This document shows positions 35,665 to 45,717 of a DNA stretch of 64,000 nucleotides, one piece after another. Position 1 is the first letter of the stretch. Every line of letters starts with the position of its first letter. This DNA comes from Pseudonocardia xinjiangensis (GTDB lineage: Bacteria > Actinomycetota > Actinomycetes > Mycobacteriales > Pseudonocardiaceae): the NCBI RefSeq assembly GCF_012911925.1, contig NZ_JAAXKY010000022.1:1-64000 (forward strand). The letters are read 5' to 3'. The notes under the pieces are model-generated. The model saw only the letters and a program-made list of their open reading frames with translations. It ran no database searches and was not told the origin of the DNA. The translations under genes and the position numbers were made by a program.

Positions 35665-35970
35665 GAGGTTCACGACACCGCGAGCATGTCGGTGGTGTCG
35701 ATCTGGCGTTCGATGTATTGGCGGCGACGTCGGGAAGCGGTCCGCGGCCCTGATTCGTTCTGGGGGCACGCTGGTGACGATCGCCGGGCCGCCTGAGGTT
35801 GGGCGCCCAGAGTCGAGCGATTGATTTCGTGGTCGGGCTGATTGCGCTCAACTTGGTGAACTGGCCGCGCGGGTACTGGATGGAAGGCTACCGACCAACA
35901 TCGGCCACGTCGCATCCCCGGACGATGCCGTCACCGCGTTCAATGCGCACGTTTGTGGACGAGGACGAGC
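35665..35970 (+). pseudogene. Decayed C-terminal part of an MDR gene (copy-2 family)
   Basis: In changing frames the strand reads GGVDLAFDVLAA, a GGTLVTIAGPPE-like segment (gggggcacgctggtgacgat), and TNIGHVASPDDAVTAFNAH, the last third of the 4015/33530 MDR family (DLVFDVIGGDI, GGTLVTIAGP, TNIGVAALDDAVAAYN). The first two thirds are missing and several frameshifts are present. Confidence 0.65.
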
Positions 35971-36046
35971 TCGCCCAGCGGCAGGACCGGCGGGGCCAGC
36001 GCATGAGCTGATCGTAGTCACCTGAGAAGAGAGAAAGGTCGAAGAC

Positions 36047-36781
36047 ATGAAGATCGCTGTCATCGGCGGGACCGGGCTCATCGGATCGCAGGTGGTGAAG
36101 ATCCTGACCGCTTGCGGGCACGAGGCGGTGCCACACTCGCCGTCCACCGGGCTGGACCTGTTGAGCGGGAAGGGACTGCCCGAGGCGTTGGCGGGACCAG
36201 ATGTCGTCGTCAACTTGACGGACTCGCCGACCTCCGATGAGGCCTCGCTCGGGTTCTTCCAGACGACGATGGACAACCTGCTGCTGGCCGCCAGGTCCGC
36301 CGGCGTCGGCCATGCGGTGGTCCTCTCGATTGTCGGCGCCGAACTGGTGCCGGAGCTGGTGTACTACCGCGCAAAGGTGCTGCAGGAGGACATCCTCAAG
36401 GCCGGTCCCGTGCCGTACTCGATCGTCCGCGCCACGCAGTTCTTCGAGTTCATCGACACGGTGCTGTCGTGGACCTCTGACGACAAGACCGTCCGCCTGC
36501 CCGCCACGCGCATCCAGCCCACGGCCTCGGCCGACGTCGCCCAGGCCGTGGCCGAGGTCTGTGTGAGCGCCCCGCTGCAAGGCACCCGCAACGTCGCCGG
36601 CCCCGAGGTCTTCACGCTCGACGAGCTGGGCCGGATCACCCTGGCCGCCCACGGGGACCAGCGCGCCGTCGTCACCGACAACAACGCCGGCAAGTACGCC
36701 GCCGCCTCGAGTGACGTTCTCATCGCCAAGGGCGACGCCGTCATCGCCAAGACCACCTATCGGGACTGGCTCGCGCGATGA
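36047..36781 (+). CDS. NAD(P)H-binding NmrA/atypical SDR protein
   Basis: A 244-residue Rossmann protein of the atypical short-chain dehydrogenase group. MKIAVIGGTGLIGSQVVKIL is the NAD(P) site; VNLTDSP, VVLSIVGAEL and YYRAKVLQEDILKAGPVPYS follow the order of NmrA-like/NAD(P)H:quinone reductase-2-like proteins, and the tyrosine/lysine pair YxxxK is present as YYRAK. AAGAGAGAAAGG lies before ATG 36047. It probably senses or uses NADPH in redox metabolism. Confidence 0.85.
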   Translation: MKIAVIGGTGLIGSQVVKILTACGHEAVPHSPSTGLDLLSGKGLPEALAGPDVVVNLTDSPTSDEASLGFFQTTMDNLLLAARSAGVGHAVVLSIVGAELVPELVYYRAKVLQEDILKAGPVPYSIVRATQFFEFIDTVLSWTSDDKTVRLPATRIQPTASADVAQAVAEVCVSAPLQGTRNVAGPEVFTLDELGRITLAAHGDQRAVVTDNNAGKYAAASSDVLIAKGDAVIAKTTYRDWLAR

Positions 36782-36984
36782 CTGAGGCGGGGCTCGCACG
36801 ACCTCCGTCGTGCAGGCCGCCGGCCATACGGTCGCCCGGTCAGGCCGGGACGAACACCGCCGTGTTCTTCTCCGGGTTCACCATTCACAGCACGTGGTCG
36901 ATCCCCGCCGTGGAGGCGTTGACCGTGAGCAGGCCGTACATGGTGCCGTCCGACGCGTTCCTCGGCGCCGACCTAGAGAACTTC

Positions 36985-37470
36985 CTCGACCAGGAAGAAC
37001 CCGGCCGTGACACCGGCGCGGGACCTGGTCACAGCGAATTCACGGCGCCGCACCCAACCCAATCTGGGTGGCCGATGCGCCCCGGATCCCCCTGCGCACA
37101 GGGCGTGTTCTGGCTGGCCGCGGCACGCGACGCGTTCTCCAACCGGATCGTCGGGTGCCAGTGCTCGAACCGTCGCGACATCGGCCTCATCCTCGGCGCG
37201 CTCGAGTACGCGGTCTGATCCCGCGGGATCCGCGGGCACGTTGTACCACCCGGAAAGGGGTTCGATTCACAGGTCGCTGCGCTTCTCCAGTGCCTCGATG
37301 GGGACGAGGCGGAGAACGACCTGTTCGCCTAGATCGACGGGTGGTACAACACCGAACGCATTTCAACGCTGGCTGCGTGGCGCTCACCCGATGAGTACGA
37401 ACGCCTGGCCTGCTGGCCAAGGCGATCCCCGGCAGCTGACGCTGCCGAGCCCGACCCGGCTGCCGCCGCG
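36985..37470 (+). mobile_element. IS3-family transposase (OrfB) remnant
   Basis: Pieces in three frames read ARDLVTAN, FTAPHPTQ, ADAPRIPL, GVFWLAAARDAFSNRIVG, LILGALEYAV and, further on, SLRFSSASMG and FA-stop-IDGWYNTERIS, in the order of the rve integrase core of IS3 transposases. At least three frameshifts, an in-frame stop and an internal deletion are present. The frame from 36778 that runs into it has no independent support as a gene. Confidence 0.75.
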
Positions 37471-37601
37471 GTAGGCAGCCAGGTGGCCAGCATCGTGTAT
37501 GAGCGGCGCACGCGAGAGTGAACCCCCGTGAGCTCGCCAGTCGGCGACACTCTGGTCACAACCGTGGCTCGCCGATTTGACATGTCGTGGCCCACCGTCG
37601 G

Positions 37602-39269
37602 TCATTCCGTGAGCGCGGCTTCGCCAAACAGCCAGCGCCGGAGCAGCTCCTTGCGCACCTTGCCGTTGGTGTTGCGCGGCAGCGTTTCGACATACTCCAG
37701 GCGGGAGGGCAGGTACGACATAGTCATGCCCTGGTCGCCGAGGTATTCGCACAGCTCAACCAGGGTGACCGGGGGCGAGGTCGTCGGGGCGATCACCGCA
37801 CAGGCCAGTTCGCCGCCGTCGTCGGTCGGGTAGCCGACCAGGGCGACGTCCGCGACGCCGGGATGACCCAGCAGCACGGACTCGATGTCGTTGACCGGGA
37901 TCATGAACACCCCGCCGATCCGGTCGGCGGCGCGGCCCATCAGCTTGACCCCGCCGCGTCCGTCAGGCGCGGCGAGGTCTCCGGTGTCGTACCAGCCGTC
38001 GCCCTGCTCGGCTATGACCACGACCTTGCCGGTGTCGCGGCCGACGGTTGCCAGGCACACGCCGCCGCCGCGGACGAAGGCGCGGCCGGGTTGGTCGCGG
38101 GTGATCTCGGAGTCCGACCGCAGGTCGATCTCCACGCCATTGCACGGGCGTCCGTCGCTGTGCGTGGCCCACCCCGGCGGGTCGTTCTCGCGGGTCAGCG
38201 TGATGAGCCCGGTCTCGGTCATTCCCCACCCCGCCTGCAACGGCACCCCGAACACCCGTGGGACCTCCGAGACCAGCGGCCGCGGGATGGTGGTGCCGGC
38301 GCAGATGAGCGCGCGAAGCGCGGGCAGGCGCTGCGGCTCGCCGGCCCCGGCCGCGATCACGTCCTGAAGGAATGTGGGCGCGGCGAGCATGATCGTGGTG
38401 CCGGTTTCGGCAAGTACTGCCGCACCTCGTTTCCCGGACCAGGAGTCGAGCATCACCCTGCACGCCCCGTTCCACAGGGAAAGCAGCGTGCTGCGGTAGG
38501 CAAGCGTGTGCATTAGCGCATGAGGCGTGAAAATCACGTCCTGCTGCCCGACTCCCGGCTCTCCCAGACCGGCCATTCCGGCGTGCACGGTATTGTGGCT
38601 ATGGAGCGCGCCTTTCGGCTCTCCCGACGTACCCGACGTGAAGAAAAGTATGGCCACCTGGTCCGGGTCCTCTGAAGCATCGTCCAGCCCGACCGGGTGG
38701 CGCTGCTCCCACGCGGTGTGCTCGAAGAACGAGCTGAACTCGGTCTCGTCGTCGTTCGCCTTGCCGATCACCACCCGGTGTCGCAGCTCGGACAGCCGTG
38801 GAGCCATCTCGCGCAGCGCCGCGGCGTGGTGGAACCCGTCCCACTCATCCACCGTGACGCAGACGTTCGCACCCACCCGAGCCAACATTCGCTCCAGCTC
38901 GCGCGGCCGGATCGTGGTCATGATCGGTGCAAGCACCGCCTGCAGCCGCATGGCCGCCAGCAAGAGCGCGCCGGTTTGCCACCAGTTCGGCAACTGGAAC
39001 GCAACCACCTGGCCCGGCCGCACGCCCAACTCGTACAGCGCTCCGGCGAACCGCTCGACGTAGTGGGCGTAGTCGGCGTAGCTGAGCTCCACCGAACACA
39101 GCTCGGCCCCCACAGCCTCGGCCCGATAGGCCCTGATCGCGATGGCATCAGGGATCTCCTCACGCCACCGACGCAGATCCCCAATGGGCCCGGAGCCGCG
39201 CCACACTCCCGCGGCGCGATACTTCTCCGCGGTTGCACGAGAAGGCAGAATCGCGAAATTCGACATCAT
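37602..39269 (-). CDS. AMP-dependent acyl-CoA synthetase/ligase
   Basis: A 555-residue ANL-superfamily ligase. ILFFTSGTSGEPKGALHSHN near 195-214 is the ATP-binding P-loop, GWGMTETGLIT the adenine motif, GWYDTGDLA the hinge and RNTNGKVRKELLR near the C-terminus carries the catalytic lysine. It resembles cyclohexanecarboxyl-CoA or medium-chain fatty acyl ligases. GGAAGG precedes tandem ATGs at 39269 and 39266. Downstream in the same direction nothing is attached; upstream lie SDR and flavin reductase remnants, hinting at a decayed catabolic cluster. Confidence 0.9.
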   Translation of the reverse strand: MMSNFAILPSRATAEKYRAAGVWRGSGPIGDLRRWREEIPDAIAIRAYRAEAVGAELCSVELSYADYAHYVERFAGALYELGVRPGQVVAFQLPNWWQTGALLLAAMRLQAVLAPIMTTIRPRELERMLARVGANVCVTVDEWDGFHHAAALREMAPRLSELRHRVVIGKANDDETEFSSFFEHTAWEQRHPVGLDDASEDPDQVAILFFTSGTSGEPKGALHSHNTVHAGMAGLGEPGVGQQDVIFTPHALMHTLAYRSTLLSLWNGACRVMLDSWSGKRGAAVLAETGTTIMLAAPTFLQDVIAAGAGEPQRLPALRALICAGTTIPRPLVSEVPRVFGVPLQAGWGMTETGLITLTRENDPPGWATHSDGRPCNGVEIDLRSDSEITRDQPGRAFVRGGGVCLATVGRDTGKVVVIAEQGDGWYDTGDLAAPDGRGGVKLMGRAADRIGGVFMIPVNDIESVLLGHPGVADVALVGYPTDDGGELACAVIAPTTSPPVTLVELCEYLGDQGMTMSYLPSRLEYVETLPRNTNGKVRKELLRRWLFGEAALTE

Positions 39270-39648
39270 CAAAGCCTTCCGACAAGTTCCCTCATGGGTC
39301 CGTATCCGGCACTGAAATGTGGTCGACGGACGTGAGGACACACTTGCATGAGCCTCCTGTCGTGGTCCTGTGGATACGGGCCAATTACCCCGACACCTGC
39401 GGCGCTCGCTGTAACGAGGGATCGCCGCGTCCCACGATCCGTCGCCATCTCCGTTCGGCGTCCGGACTTCCCAAGGTCGGCCTCCTCATCCAAACGCATA
39501 CCAACTCTGGCGTAGGGAAGCATCGTTCGCATGCTTGTAGAACCAGCGCGCATCCCGGCGAGCCGAACAGCGATCCCATCGCGGCCCGGCGGCCGGCGAG
39601 GTCGCGCCGGCGTGTACCTCCACGGAACCGATCAGCTGGCCAAGTTAG
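39270..39648. other. Intergenic stretch, no recognised gene
   Basis: About 380 bases upstream of the acyl-CoA ligase. No family, dyad or hairpin was recognised. Confidence 0.35.
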
Positions 39649-39777
39649 TTACGTCCGGCGATGACGCCCGCCGTCAACGTCGACGATGGCGCCGGTCATC
39701 CAGCTTGCCTTTTCCGAGAGCAGAAACGACACCATGTTCGCGATGTCTTCCGGGGTGCCGATCCGGCCAAGTGGATG
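39649..39777 (-). pseudogene. Short-chain dehydrogenase C-terminal fragment
   Basis: The leftward frame reads [20 protein letters not shown] then [13 protein letters not shown] and stops at TAA (39651-39649). This is the invariant C-terminal stretch of classical SDRs. The cofactor site and catalytic residues are missing. Confidence 0.8.
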
Positions 39778-39934
39778 AGGTTCAGCGCACCGCGACGGGC
39801 CCGAGCAACACAGCCGATGAACTCACGCCTATCGGACACCTCCCGCTGACGCATAGATCGACAACTAGCGCATGTGCCCTAGGTCGTCCCAGCTAGCCCC
39901 TGTCGCTATCAGGCACTGGCCGTCGACACCAACA

Positions 39935-40174
39935 CCGGCCGGGCCATGTCGCGCCCGGCACTGTCGGGCCGCGCAGGGCGAGGTCCTTCTGTGCTGCTTC
40001 GAGCACGTTGACCGTGAACGGTCGCGACTCGCCCAGGCGGGCAGACCTTCGACCGCCGGTCCAGCGACACCAGAATCAGTGGCGGGCCGAGGACACCGCG
40101 GTGAATGCGTTCACCGTCACCCTCGTCGTGAAGTGCCCCAGACATCGCCGGAATTCTCGCGAGTGGATCGTCAT
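39935..40174 (-). pseudogene. Flavin reductase-family gene, frameshifted and truncated
   Basis: ATG 40174 follows CAGGAGGGACAGGCCG. The product starts MTIHSREFRRCLGHFTTRVT, then in other frames continues AFTAVSS, PPLILVSLDRRSKVCPP and FTVNVLEAAQKDLA, the order of FMN-dependent flavin reductases that serve two-component monooxygenases. Several frameshifts and the missing C-terminus rule out function. Confidence 0.65.
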
Positions 40175-40333
40175 CGGCCTGTCCCTCCTGACATGATCGC
40201 CGCACTTTTCGAGGCGCCGGTTCCGGTTCGTAGCGGCTCGTGCAGGTGCTGCGACAACGGACGTCGAGCACGCTGGCTCACGAATTGCCGGTTGTGGACG
40301 CCACCTCGGTTCTATCGAGCGGGTGCGGGCGGA

Positions 40334-40765
40334 TCACGGTCGAGGCGCGCGGCGCGACCGGCGTTGCTCGAGCTCGTCGGGGCTCACCGGGATCAGCATC
40401 GGCTGGCCGGGAACGCAGAACATGGTGACGACGAATCGGGTCTCGACATCGGTGAGATTGTTGCCGTCCTGGTAGTGGATCACGTCGCCGCCCGGCTCCC
40501 AAAACGTCTCGCCGGTGTGCACAACGCGCTCGGGCTCGCCCTCGAGCTCGAAGACCATCTCACCCTGGACCACGTAACCGAAGGCGGGGCCGGTGTGCCG
40601 ATGGGGCGGGTTGCCGGCGCTTCCCGGAGGCAGTTTGACGAGGAGGGTCATCACTTCGGAAGAATCGGGCAGCGGCGGGGTCGGGACCGAGCTGACGACC
40701 TCGAACTCCGGTGGGGGAGTCGACGAATTCGCGACTTCGATGTGATGCGAGTGCTTCATGGTCAT
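40334..40765 (-). CDS. Cupin-domain protein
   Basis: A 143-residue single-cupin protein. The first cupin motif PPHRHTGPAFGYVVQGEMVF has two metal-binding histidines and the second region GETFWEPGGDVIHYQDGNN supplies a further histidine. Such proteins bind a metal and act as small dioxygenases, isomerases or storage-type proteins. TTGGGAGC precedes ATG 40765; longer frames upstream lack homology. No operon partner is obvious. Confidence 0.8.
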   Translation of the reverse strand: MTMKHSHHIEVANSSTPPPEFEVVSSVPTPPLPDSSEVMTLLVKLPPGSAGNPPHRHTGPAFGYVVQGEMVFELEGEPERVVHTGETFWEPGGDVIHYQDGNNLTDVETRFVVTMFCVPGQPMLIPVSPDELEQRRSRRAPRP

Positions 40766-41089
40766 GAAGTTGCTCCCAACTCGTTCGTGTGATGTCCTGG
40801 CATCATCGGCACGTCCTTGAGACGAGACGACATGCCTCGTCCGTGACAGGCTTCTCTGACGGCCCAAAGGCGCTCGATGTGGTGCTGCCTCTCGTGGAGG
40901 GGTGCGCAGGTCCGAAATCTCGATTACATGAAGTGCGGTGGTGTTTCCCAACCGAAGGCCTGTTCATGTGAGGCTTGAGCGTGGAAAGCTGATCTTCCGT
41001 GACATGGGCAGTTTTACCACGTGGCGGTGATCGTCGACGCCGTGCTGAAGAGGGGGTCCATCGCGGAGAGCTGCCGTGGCGGATACGTG
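40766..41089. other. Intergenic, partly shared with 46.3 kb
   Basis: From about 40920 to 41089 the sequence matches 46262-46421, downstream of the other NTF2-like gene copy, including CACGTGGCGGTGATCGTCGA. The duplication therefore includes the 3' flank of the gene. No gene was recognised. Confidence 0.5.
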
Positions 41090-41494
41090 TCAGGCGGGCT
41101 GTCGTACCGCCGTCCCAAGAGCATTGTCGATCACGTAGCGCCAACGTCCATCCGCGCCGCGGCGCACGATGTCGCTTGCCGAGCCTTCGAGGTGCACGTG
41201 CTCGCCGTCGGGACCTGTGCCATCAATTGACCAGTCCAGCACGATCTGGGCGATATCGCCGGCAACGAACACATGGCGCGTCGTGGCCTTCAGTGGCAGG
41301 CCGTGCTTGAGGTCGCGCTCGAGTTCGGCAGCGATCTCGGTGGGTTCGGTGATGGTTCGCCCGTCTCTCGCGACGAACGCGGCCCCCGGCTCGTAGTGGA
41401 TCATCATTGCGCTGACCTTGCCGGAGTTGAACCGCTCAACCAGCGACGCGGCCATGCCTTCGGGTTCGGTGGGGAGTGAATAAGACTCGGACAT
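41090..41494 (-). CDS. NTF2-like (SnoaL/DUF4440) protein, copy 1
   Basis: A 134-residue NTF2-like fold protein. The sequence AASLVERFNSGKVSAMMIHY with EPGAAFVARDGRTITEPTE, then IAQIVLDWSIDGTGPDGEHV, matches the ketosteroid-isomerase-like DUF4440/SgcJ group, which binds small hydrophobic ligands. ACAGGAGACCGGA precedes ATG 41494. A second copy at 46422 differs at few positions, and a 13-codon remnant sits at 6010. An operator-like dyad lies about 115 bases upstream and a tetR pseudogene diverges from it. Confidence 0.8.
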   Translation of the reverse strand: MSESYSLPTEPEGMAASLVERFNSGKVSAMMIHYEPGAAFVARDGRTITEPTEIAAELERDLKHGLPLKATTRHVFVAGDIAQIVLDWSIDGTGPDGEHVHLEGSASDIVRRGADGRWRYVIDNALGTAVRQPA

Positions 41495-41608
41495 TCCGGT
41501 CTCCTGTTCATGGTGGTTGAACTGCGATGCGGCGATTACGACTCAGCGCACCATCGGTCTACCCAGGGCGGGATGCGGACCTCGTCGAACGGTCACAGCC
41601 ACTGTAAC

Positions 41609-41624
41609 TAGACTGACTGTTCCA
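41609..41624 (-). promoter_or_regulatory. Operator-like dyad before NTF2-like gene copy 1
   Basis: Read leftward it is TGGAAC-AGTC-AGTCTA, a two-mismatch form of the recurrent dyad. It lies in the region between the NTF2-like gene and the diverging tetR pseudogene. Confidence 0.5.
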
Positions 41625-41940
41625 GACTATGGCATCGAACAGGCGGCCCACAGGAGGGCGACAAGTGGCGCACACCACATCGCGCCAGGCGTCCTCCAGT
41701 CAGGGCGTGAGGCATCCCCGGTGGCCGCGCACGCACCCCGCTCGCCTGCCTCACCAGGGGACCCAGAGTCCGGCCTCCAGCAACGGCGAGGCCCCGCGCA
41801 TGCACCCCCGGGGGCCGGCGATGCTCCGATTCGATCGTCCGCCCCAGCCGAATCTCAGGTTTGTCCGAAAAGCGTGGCCGCTCTGCTGGAGTAGTGCCAC
41901 GGATCAGGGCCTGAAAGTGGACCGGAGAGTCTGCGATGGT

Positions 41941-42596
41941 TAGCATTCGATCGATGCCGAGAGATGATGCCGCGGAGGAGGCTCCGCTGCGGACTCACCG
42001 GGGCGCGGTGACGCGCGAGCTGATCGTGCGTGCTGCCGCCCGCATCGTCTTCAGCCGTGGTGTTGCGGGACGAGCATCGAGCAGGTCCTGACAGCGTCGA
42101 ACGCCAGTCGCTCGCAGTTCCACCGCTACTTCGTGAAGAAGGAGGCGGTGATCGAGGCAGTGGTCGACTTCCAGGTGAACCCAGTGCTCGCCCGCCAGCG
42201 GTCGCTGCTCACCCGGGTGGACTCCGTCAGTGGGCTGCGCGAGTGGGCCGATGCCCTCGTTGCTATGAACCGCACGTGAGGCGAAGTCGGGGGTTGCCCG
42301 ATCGGTGCACTGGTCGGCCAGCTGGCCGACCAGTCCAGCGCTGCACGGGCCAAGCTCGAGGACGCATTCCGGACGTGGGAGTCCTACCTCGCCGCCGCAC
42401 TTCGCCGCATGCGGAGCGCGGCGAACTTGACGCCGCCGCCGACCTCGCCGAACTTGGCACCGGGGTCATGGCCGCACTGCAGGGCGGGCTGGTGCTGGCC
42501 CACGCCGGGTGTAGCGAGCAGCCGGTGCGGACGACCTTGGGTCTGGCCGTCGACCGGGTGGCGCTCACCGGGCGCCTGCAGGCCATGTCGAGCTGA
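41941..42596 (+). pseudogene. TetR-family regulator, frameshifted with an internal stop
   Basis: TAGCAT (41941-41946) lies 7 bases before ATG 41954, the leaderless arrangement of the other TetR genes. The product begins GAVTRELIVRAAARIVFSRG, loses frame within GVAGTS, resumes as IEQVLTASNASRSQFHRYF and VKKEAVIEAVVDFQ, meets a TGA near 42277, and continues CPIGALVGQLADQSSAARAK, SYLAAALRRM and LGTGVMAALQGGLVLAHA. At least two frameshifts and one stop make it non-functional, but all domains can still be traced. Confidence 0.75.
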
Positions 42597-43239
42597 AGTC
42601 GGGAAAAGGTTCATGATCAGGGCTCCTGCTCCGGGCAACCACGAGGGCGAACGAGCCGTACGGTGACGGGTCGGCGTCGAGGACGGCTGACTCCACCACC
42701 TGGCCGCGCGGGACCGTGCGCGGGAGGTCTGGTGGGTCCACGGCGCTCGCGGCCCAGCGGAGCACCCATTCGCGCGCGAGGCCGCCGACCCCCGGACGCC
42801 CTGCCCGCGGTCGGCGTCCGCATCTTTTACAGCAAGGCCACCGCGGACGAGCTGGCCGCGACGGGCGCGACCGCGGGGCGGCTCACTGCGCCGGCGCCCG
42901 ACAGGCTGGGAGTGTCGGCCGATGCAGCGGCCTCCGGCTGCGGCCCGGCCCCCGTTCATGGCCGAGGTGCACGGCGCCCTCGCTGCTGCTGGTCGTCTCT
43001 CTACTTGTCCTCCGCTTCCGCGGACGGGGGCCGGACGAATGCCGGGTGTGGCCATTTCGCCGCGCTGATGACCAGCCGGAAAGGAGGGCGTCGTCGTACC
43101 AGGAGCAGCGCGCTCGACGCGCGCCTCAGCCCGGGCGGAGAGCGGTTTTCTCACCGCGGAACGCGTCCGGCACGGCTGCCGCAGCCACCACCAGTACGAG
43201 CGAGAACCAGCACGTCGATCGTTGCGGGAAGGACGGGGA
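42597..43239. other. Stretch of uncertain content
   Basis: A leftward frame around 42765-42590 (AASAVDPPDLPRTVPRGQVV then DADPSPYGSFALVVARSR) looks coding-like but truncated and unassigned; other frames are arginine-rich. GGGAAGGACGGGGA at the right end is the ribosome-binding site of the next gene. Confidence 0.35.
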
Positions 43240-44085
43240 ATGAACGGGACAACGGACAACGTCTTCGACGTCGTCATCATGGGTGCCGGCCCGGTGGGGC
43301 AGACCGTCGCCGGCCGGGTCCGAGCTGCGGAGCTCAAGGTTGCGGTGGTCGAGCAGGAATTGGTGGGCGGTGACTGCGCGTACTGGGGTTGTATCCCCAG
43401 CAAGGCGATTCTGTGGCCGGTCGTCGCCCTCGCGGATACCTGCCGTGTCGACGGCGCGCGGGATGCGGTCTCCGGTCCGCTCAACGCAGTCCGCGTGTTC
43501 GGGCGTCGCGACCGCTACGTGGCCAACTGGGACGACGACGGCCGGGCGCACCGGGTCAAGGAGATCGGTGCGGAGCTGTTCCGCGGGCATGCTCGGCTCG
43601 ATGGTGCCCGCCGGGTCACCGTTGCTACGCCGGACGACCAGGTGGTCGTGCTCGAGGCGCGGCGCGCGGTCGTGGTCTGCACCGGCAGCCGGGCGGCGAT
43701 CCCCGACATCCCGGGTATCGGGGCCGCGCACGCGTGGACGAACCGTGAGGCCACCGAGAGCAGCGCCGTTCCCGAACGGCTCGCGGTCATCGGCGGTGGC
43801 CCACAGGGTGTTGAGATGGCGACGGCGTGGCACGGGTTGGGGGCATCGGTCACGCTTCTGGAGCCCGAGGGGCGGTTGCTGCACCGCATGGAACTCTTCG
43901 CCGGTGAGCTGGTCGCTGAGGCGCTCGGCAGAGCTGGGGTGGAGGTGCGCACCGGTGTGTCGGTAGGAGAGCTGCAGCGTCGCCAGCCCTCCGGGGTCCG
44001 TCGAGGACGCACTGGTGGAGATCAGCCGGGGCAGCGCACCACGACCGTGGGGCTGGGGTGCGATGGAGCCCGGCCGGTGTGGTGA
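43240..44085 (+). pseudogene. Dihydrolipoamide dehydrogenase/mercuric reductase-like flavoprotein, 3' truncated
   Basis: A class I pyridine nucleotide-disulfide oxidoreductase. FDVVIMGAGPVGQTVAGRVR is the FAD site, GGDCAYWGCIPSKAILWP the redox-active cysteine pair (CxxxxC), and VIGGGPQGVEMATAWHGLG the NAD(P) site. After VRTGVSVGEL the sequence loses homology and ends at residue 281, whereas relatives have about 460 and need the C-terminal dimerisation domain to complete the active site. A frameshift near 43980 is likely. Probably inactive. Confidence 0.7.
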
Positions 44086-44190
44086 TCCGGCCGCTCGACT
44101 CACCCGTGGAGGTGCCCAGTCAGCTGCTCGTCACCCCGGGGGAGGCCTGCCTCCGCGCGCTCGTCGCGGCGTTCACCTGAGCCTGCAGCG

Positions 44191-45717
44191 TCACGCGGCG
44201 ATGAGAGCCGCCGCCCGTTCCGCGATTGCGCAGACCGTGGCGTTGGTGTTCGCGGAGACGACCGACGGCATCACGGACGCGTCGGCGACCCGGAGCCCGT
44301 CGAGCCCGCGCACTCGCAGCTCCGGGTCGACCACGGCCATGTCGTCGATCCCGATCCGGCAGCTACCCGCGTAGTGGAAGTAGGGCATCAGGCTTCCTCG
44401 TAGGTACGCCTGGACGGCGACCGGGTCGTCGGGGTCCGACACCGCGGGTGCCTCCTCGCCCCGCCAGGGGGCGAGCGCCTCGGCAGACCCGATCTGCCTG
44501 GCGAGGCGCAGGCCCGCCGTCATCGTCTCGACGTCGCGGTCGTCACCGAGATAGTTCGGGTCCACGAGCGGGACGGCCTCGGGATCGGCGCTTGCGAGCC
44601 GCACCGACCCTCGGCTGCGCGGAGTCATCGCACTGAACATGATTGAGTACCCCTGAGCCAAGTCGGTGCGGACGGCCGGATGGAAGGGCCGGCTGAGGAA
44701 GAGCATCTGCAGGTCCGCGTCGCCCAGAGCGGGGTCGCTGCGCACCAGTCCCATGGCCTCGCCCGGGGGGTTGCCCGGCATCAGCGGCACCGGGCGGGAG
44801 GCGCTGTAGCTCACCATCGCCGCCGGATGGTCGTGGAAGTTGGCCCCGACCCCGGGAAGGTCGTGCACGACCTCTACGCCGACGCCGCGCAGGTGATCCG
44901 CCGGCCCGACACCGGAGAGCAGCAACAACTGCGCCGACCCGATCGTCCCCGCGGTGAGCACCACCTCCCGCGAGCACTCCGCGAAGATCACCGTGCCGTC
45001 CAGCGAGTACTCGACCCCGGTACAACGACGACCGTCGAACCGCAGCCGGTGCACCGCGGCGCCGGTGACCACGTCCAGGTTCGGCCGGTCCAGCACGGGG
45101 CGCAGGTAGGCATCGGCCACGCTCTGCCGCACCCCGTCGACGATCGTGTTGTCGCAGCGCCCGACACCTTCCTCCAGGCCGCTGCTCACATCCGTCGCCG
45201 CTGGACACCCCACTTCGACGGCCGCGTCGAGGCACGCGCTGATCAGCGGATGCGGCTCGGGCGGTGGTGATACGACCATCGGTCCGTCCGTGCCGCGAAC
45301 GGCGGGATCCCGCCCCACCGCGCGTTCGCTGCGCCGGAAGTAGGGCAGGAGGTCGTCGAACTCCCACCCCTTTGCCCCCATCGCCGCCCACCGGTCGTAG
45401 CTCGAGCGATGGCCGCGCAGGAAGTTCAGCCCGTTGATGGCCGACGAACCCCCCAGGGCGCGTCCGCGCGGCAGGACGATCGATGAGCCCAGGAAGGCCT
45501 GCTCGGTGGACGGGGTGCACCAGTCGGCGGAGCTGCCCAGCAGGGCGAGCCAACCAGCCGGGCTCGCCATGGCCGACAGCTGATCACGTCCTCCGGCTTC
45601 GACAAGAAGCACGCGGACGTCGTCGTTCTCCGATAATCGAGAACCGATCACGCAACCGGCGCTCCCGCCGCCCACGACAACGAAATCATATCTGGAACCC
45701 GCTTTTACTGTTCTCAC
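44191..45717 (-). CDS. GMC-family oxidoreductase (choline dehydrogenase-like)
   Basis: A 508-residue FAD-dependent alcohol oxidase/dehydrogenase. YDFVVVGGGSAGCVIGSRLS near residue 10 is the ADP-binding fold, GRALGGSSAINGLNFLRGH the GMC signature 1, GTIGSAQLLLLSGVGPADHL the GMC signature 2 and YFHYAGSCRIG the active-site region near the C-terminus (HYAG where many have HPVG). GTG 45717 follows GAGGATGAGG and is preferred; an ATG at 45765 in frame adds 16 residues. The neighbouring AT-rich stretch at 45760-45790 may be its promoter. The substrate is unknown. Confidence 0.85.
   Translation of the reverse strand: MRTVKAGSRYDFVVVGGGSAGCVIGSRLSENDDVRVLLVEAGGRDQLSAMASPAGWLALLGSSADWCTPSTEQAFLGSSIVLPRGRALGGSSAINGLNFLRGHRSSYDRWAAMGAKGWEFDDLLPYFRRSERAVGRDPAVRGTDGPMVVSPPPEPHPLISACLDAAVEVGCPAATDVSSGLEEGVGRCDNTIVDGVRQSVADAYLRPVLDRPNLDVVTGAAVHRLRFDGRRCTGVEYSLDGTVIFAECSREVVLTAGTIGSAQLLLLSGVGPADHLRGVGVEVVHDLPGVGANFHDHPAAMVSYSASRPVPLMPGNPPGEAMGLVRSDPALGDADLQMLFLSRPFHPAVRTDLAQGYSIMFSAMTPRSRGSVRLASADPEAVPLVDPNYLGDDRDVETMTAGLRLARQIGSAEALAPWRGEEAPAVSDPDDPVAVQAYLRGSLMPYFHYAGSCRIGIDDMAVVDPELRVRGLDGLRVADASVMPSVVSANTNATVCAIAERAAALIAA

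Larger units (their letters stand above)
41090..41950 (-). repeat. Duplicated NTF2-gene region (partners 46422-47300 and 5560-6060)
   Basis: Gene, upstream operator-like dyad and about 300 further bases (including CGATGTGGTGTGCGCCACTTG on the minus strand) recur at 46.4-47.3 kb in the same orientation, and the upstream part at 5.56-6.06 kb in inverted orientation. Confidence 0.75.

Noticed and set aside
36778-37218. A 146-codon frame taken as a new gene after the NmrA-like protein
   Set aside because: Its second half is a recognisable IS3 transposase piece and the first half has no homology or ribosome-binding site.
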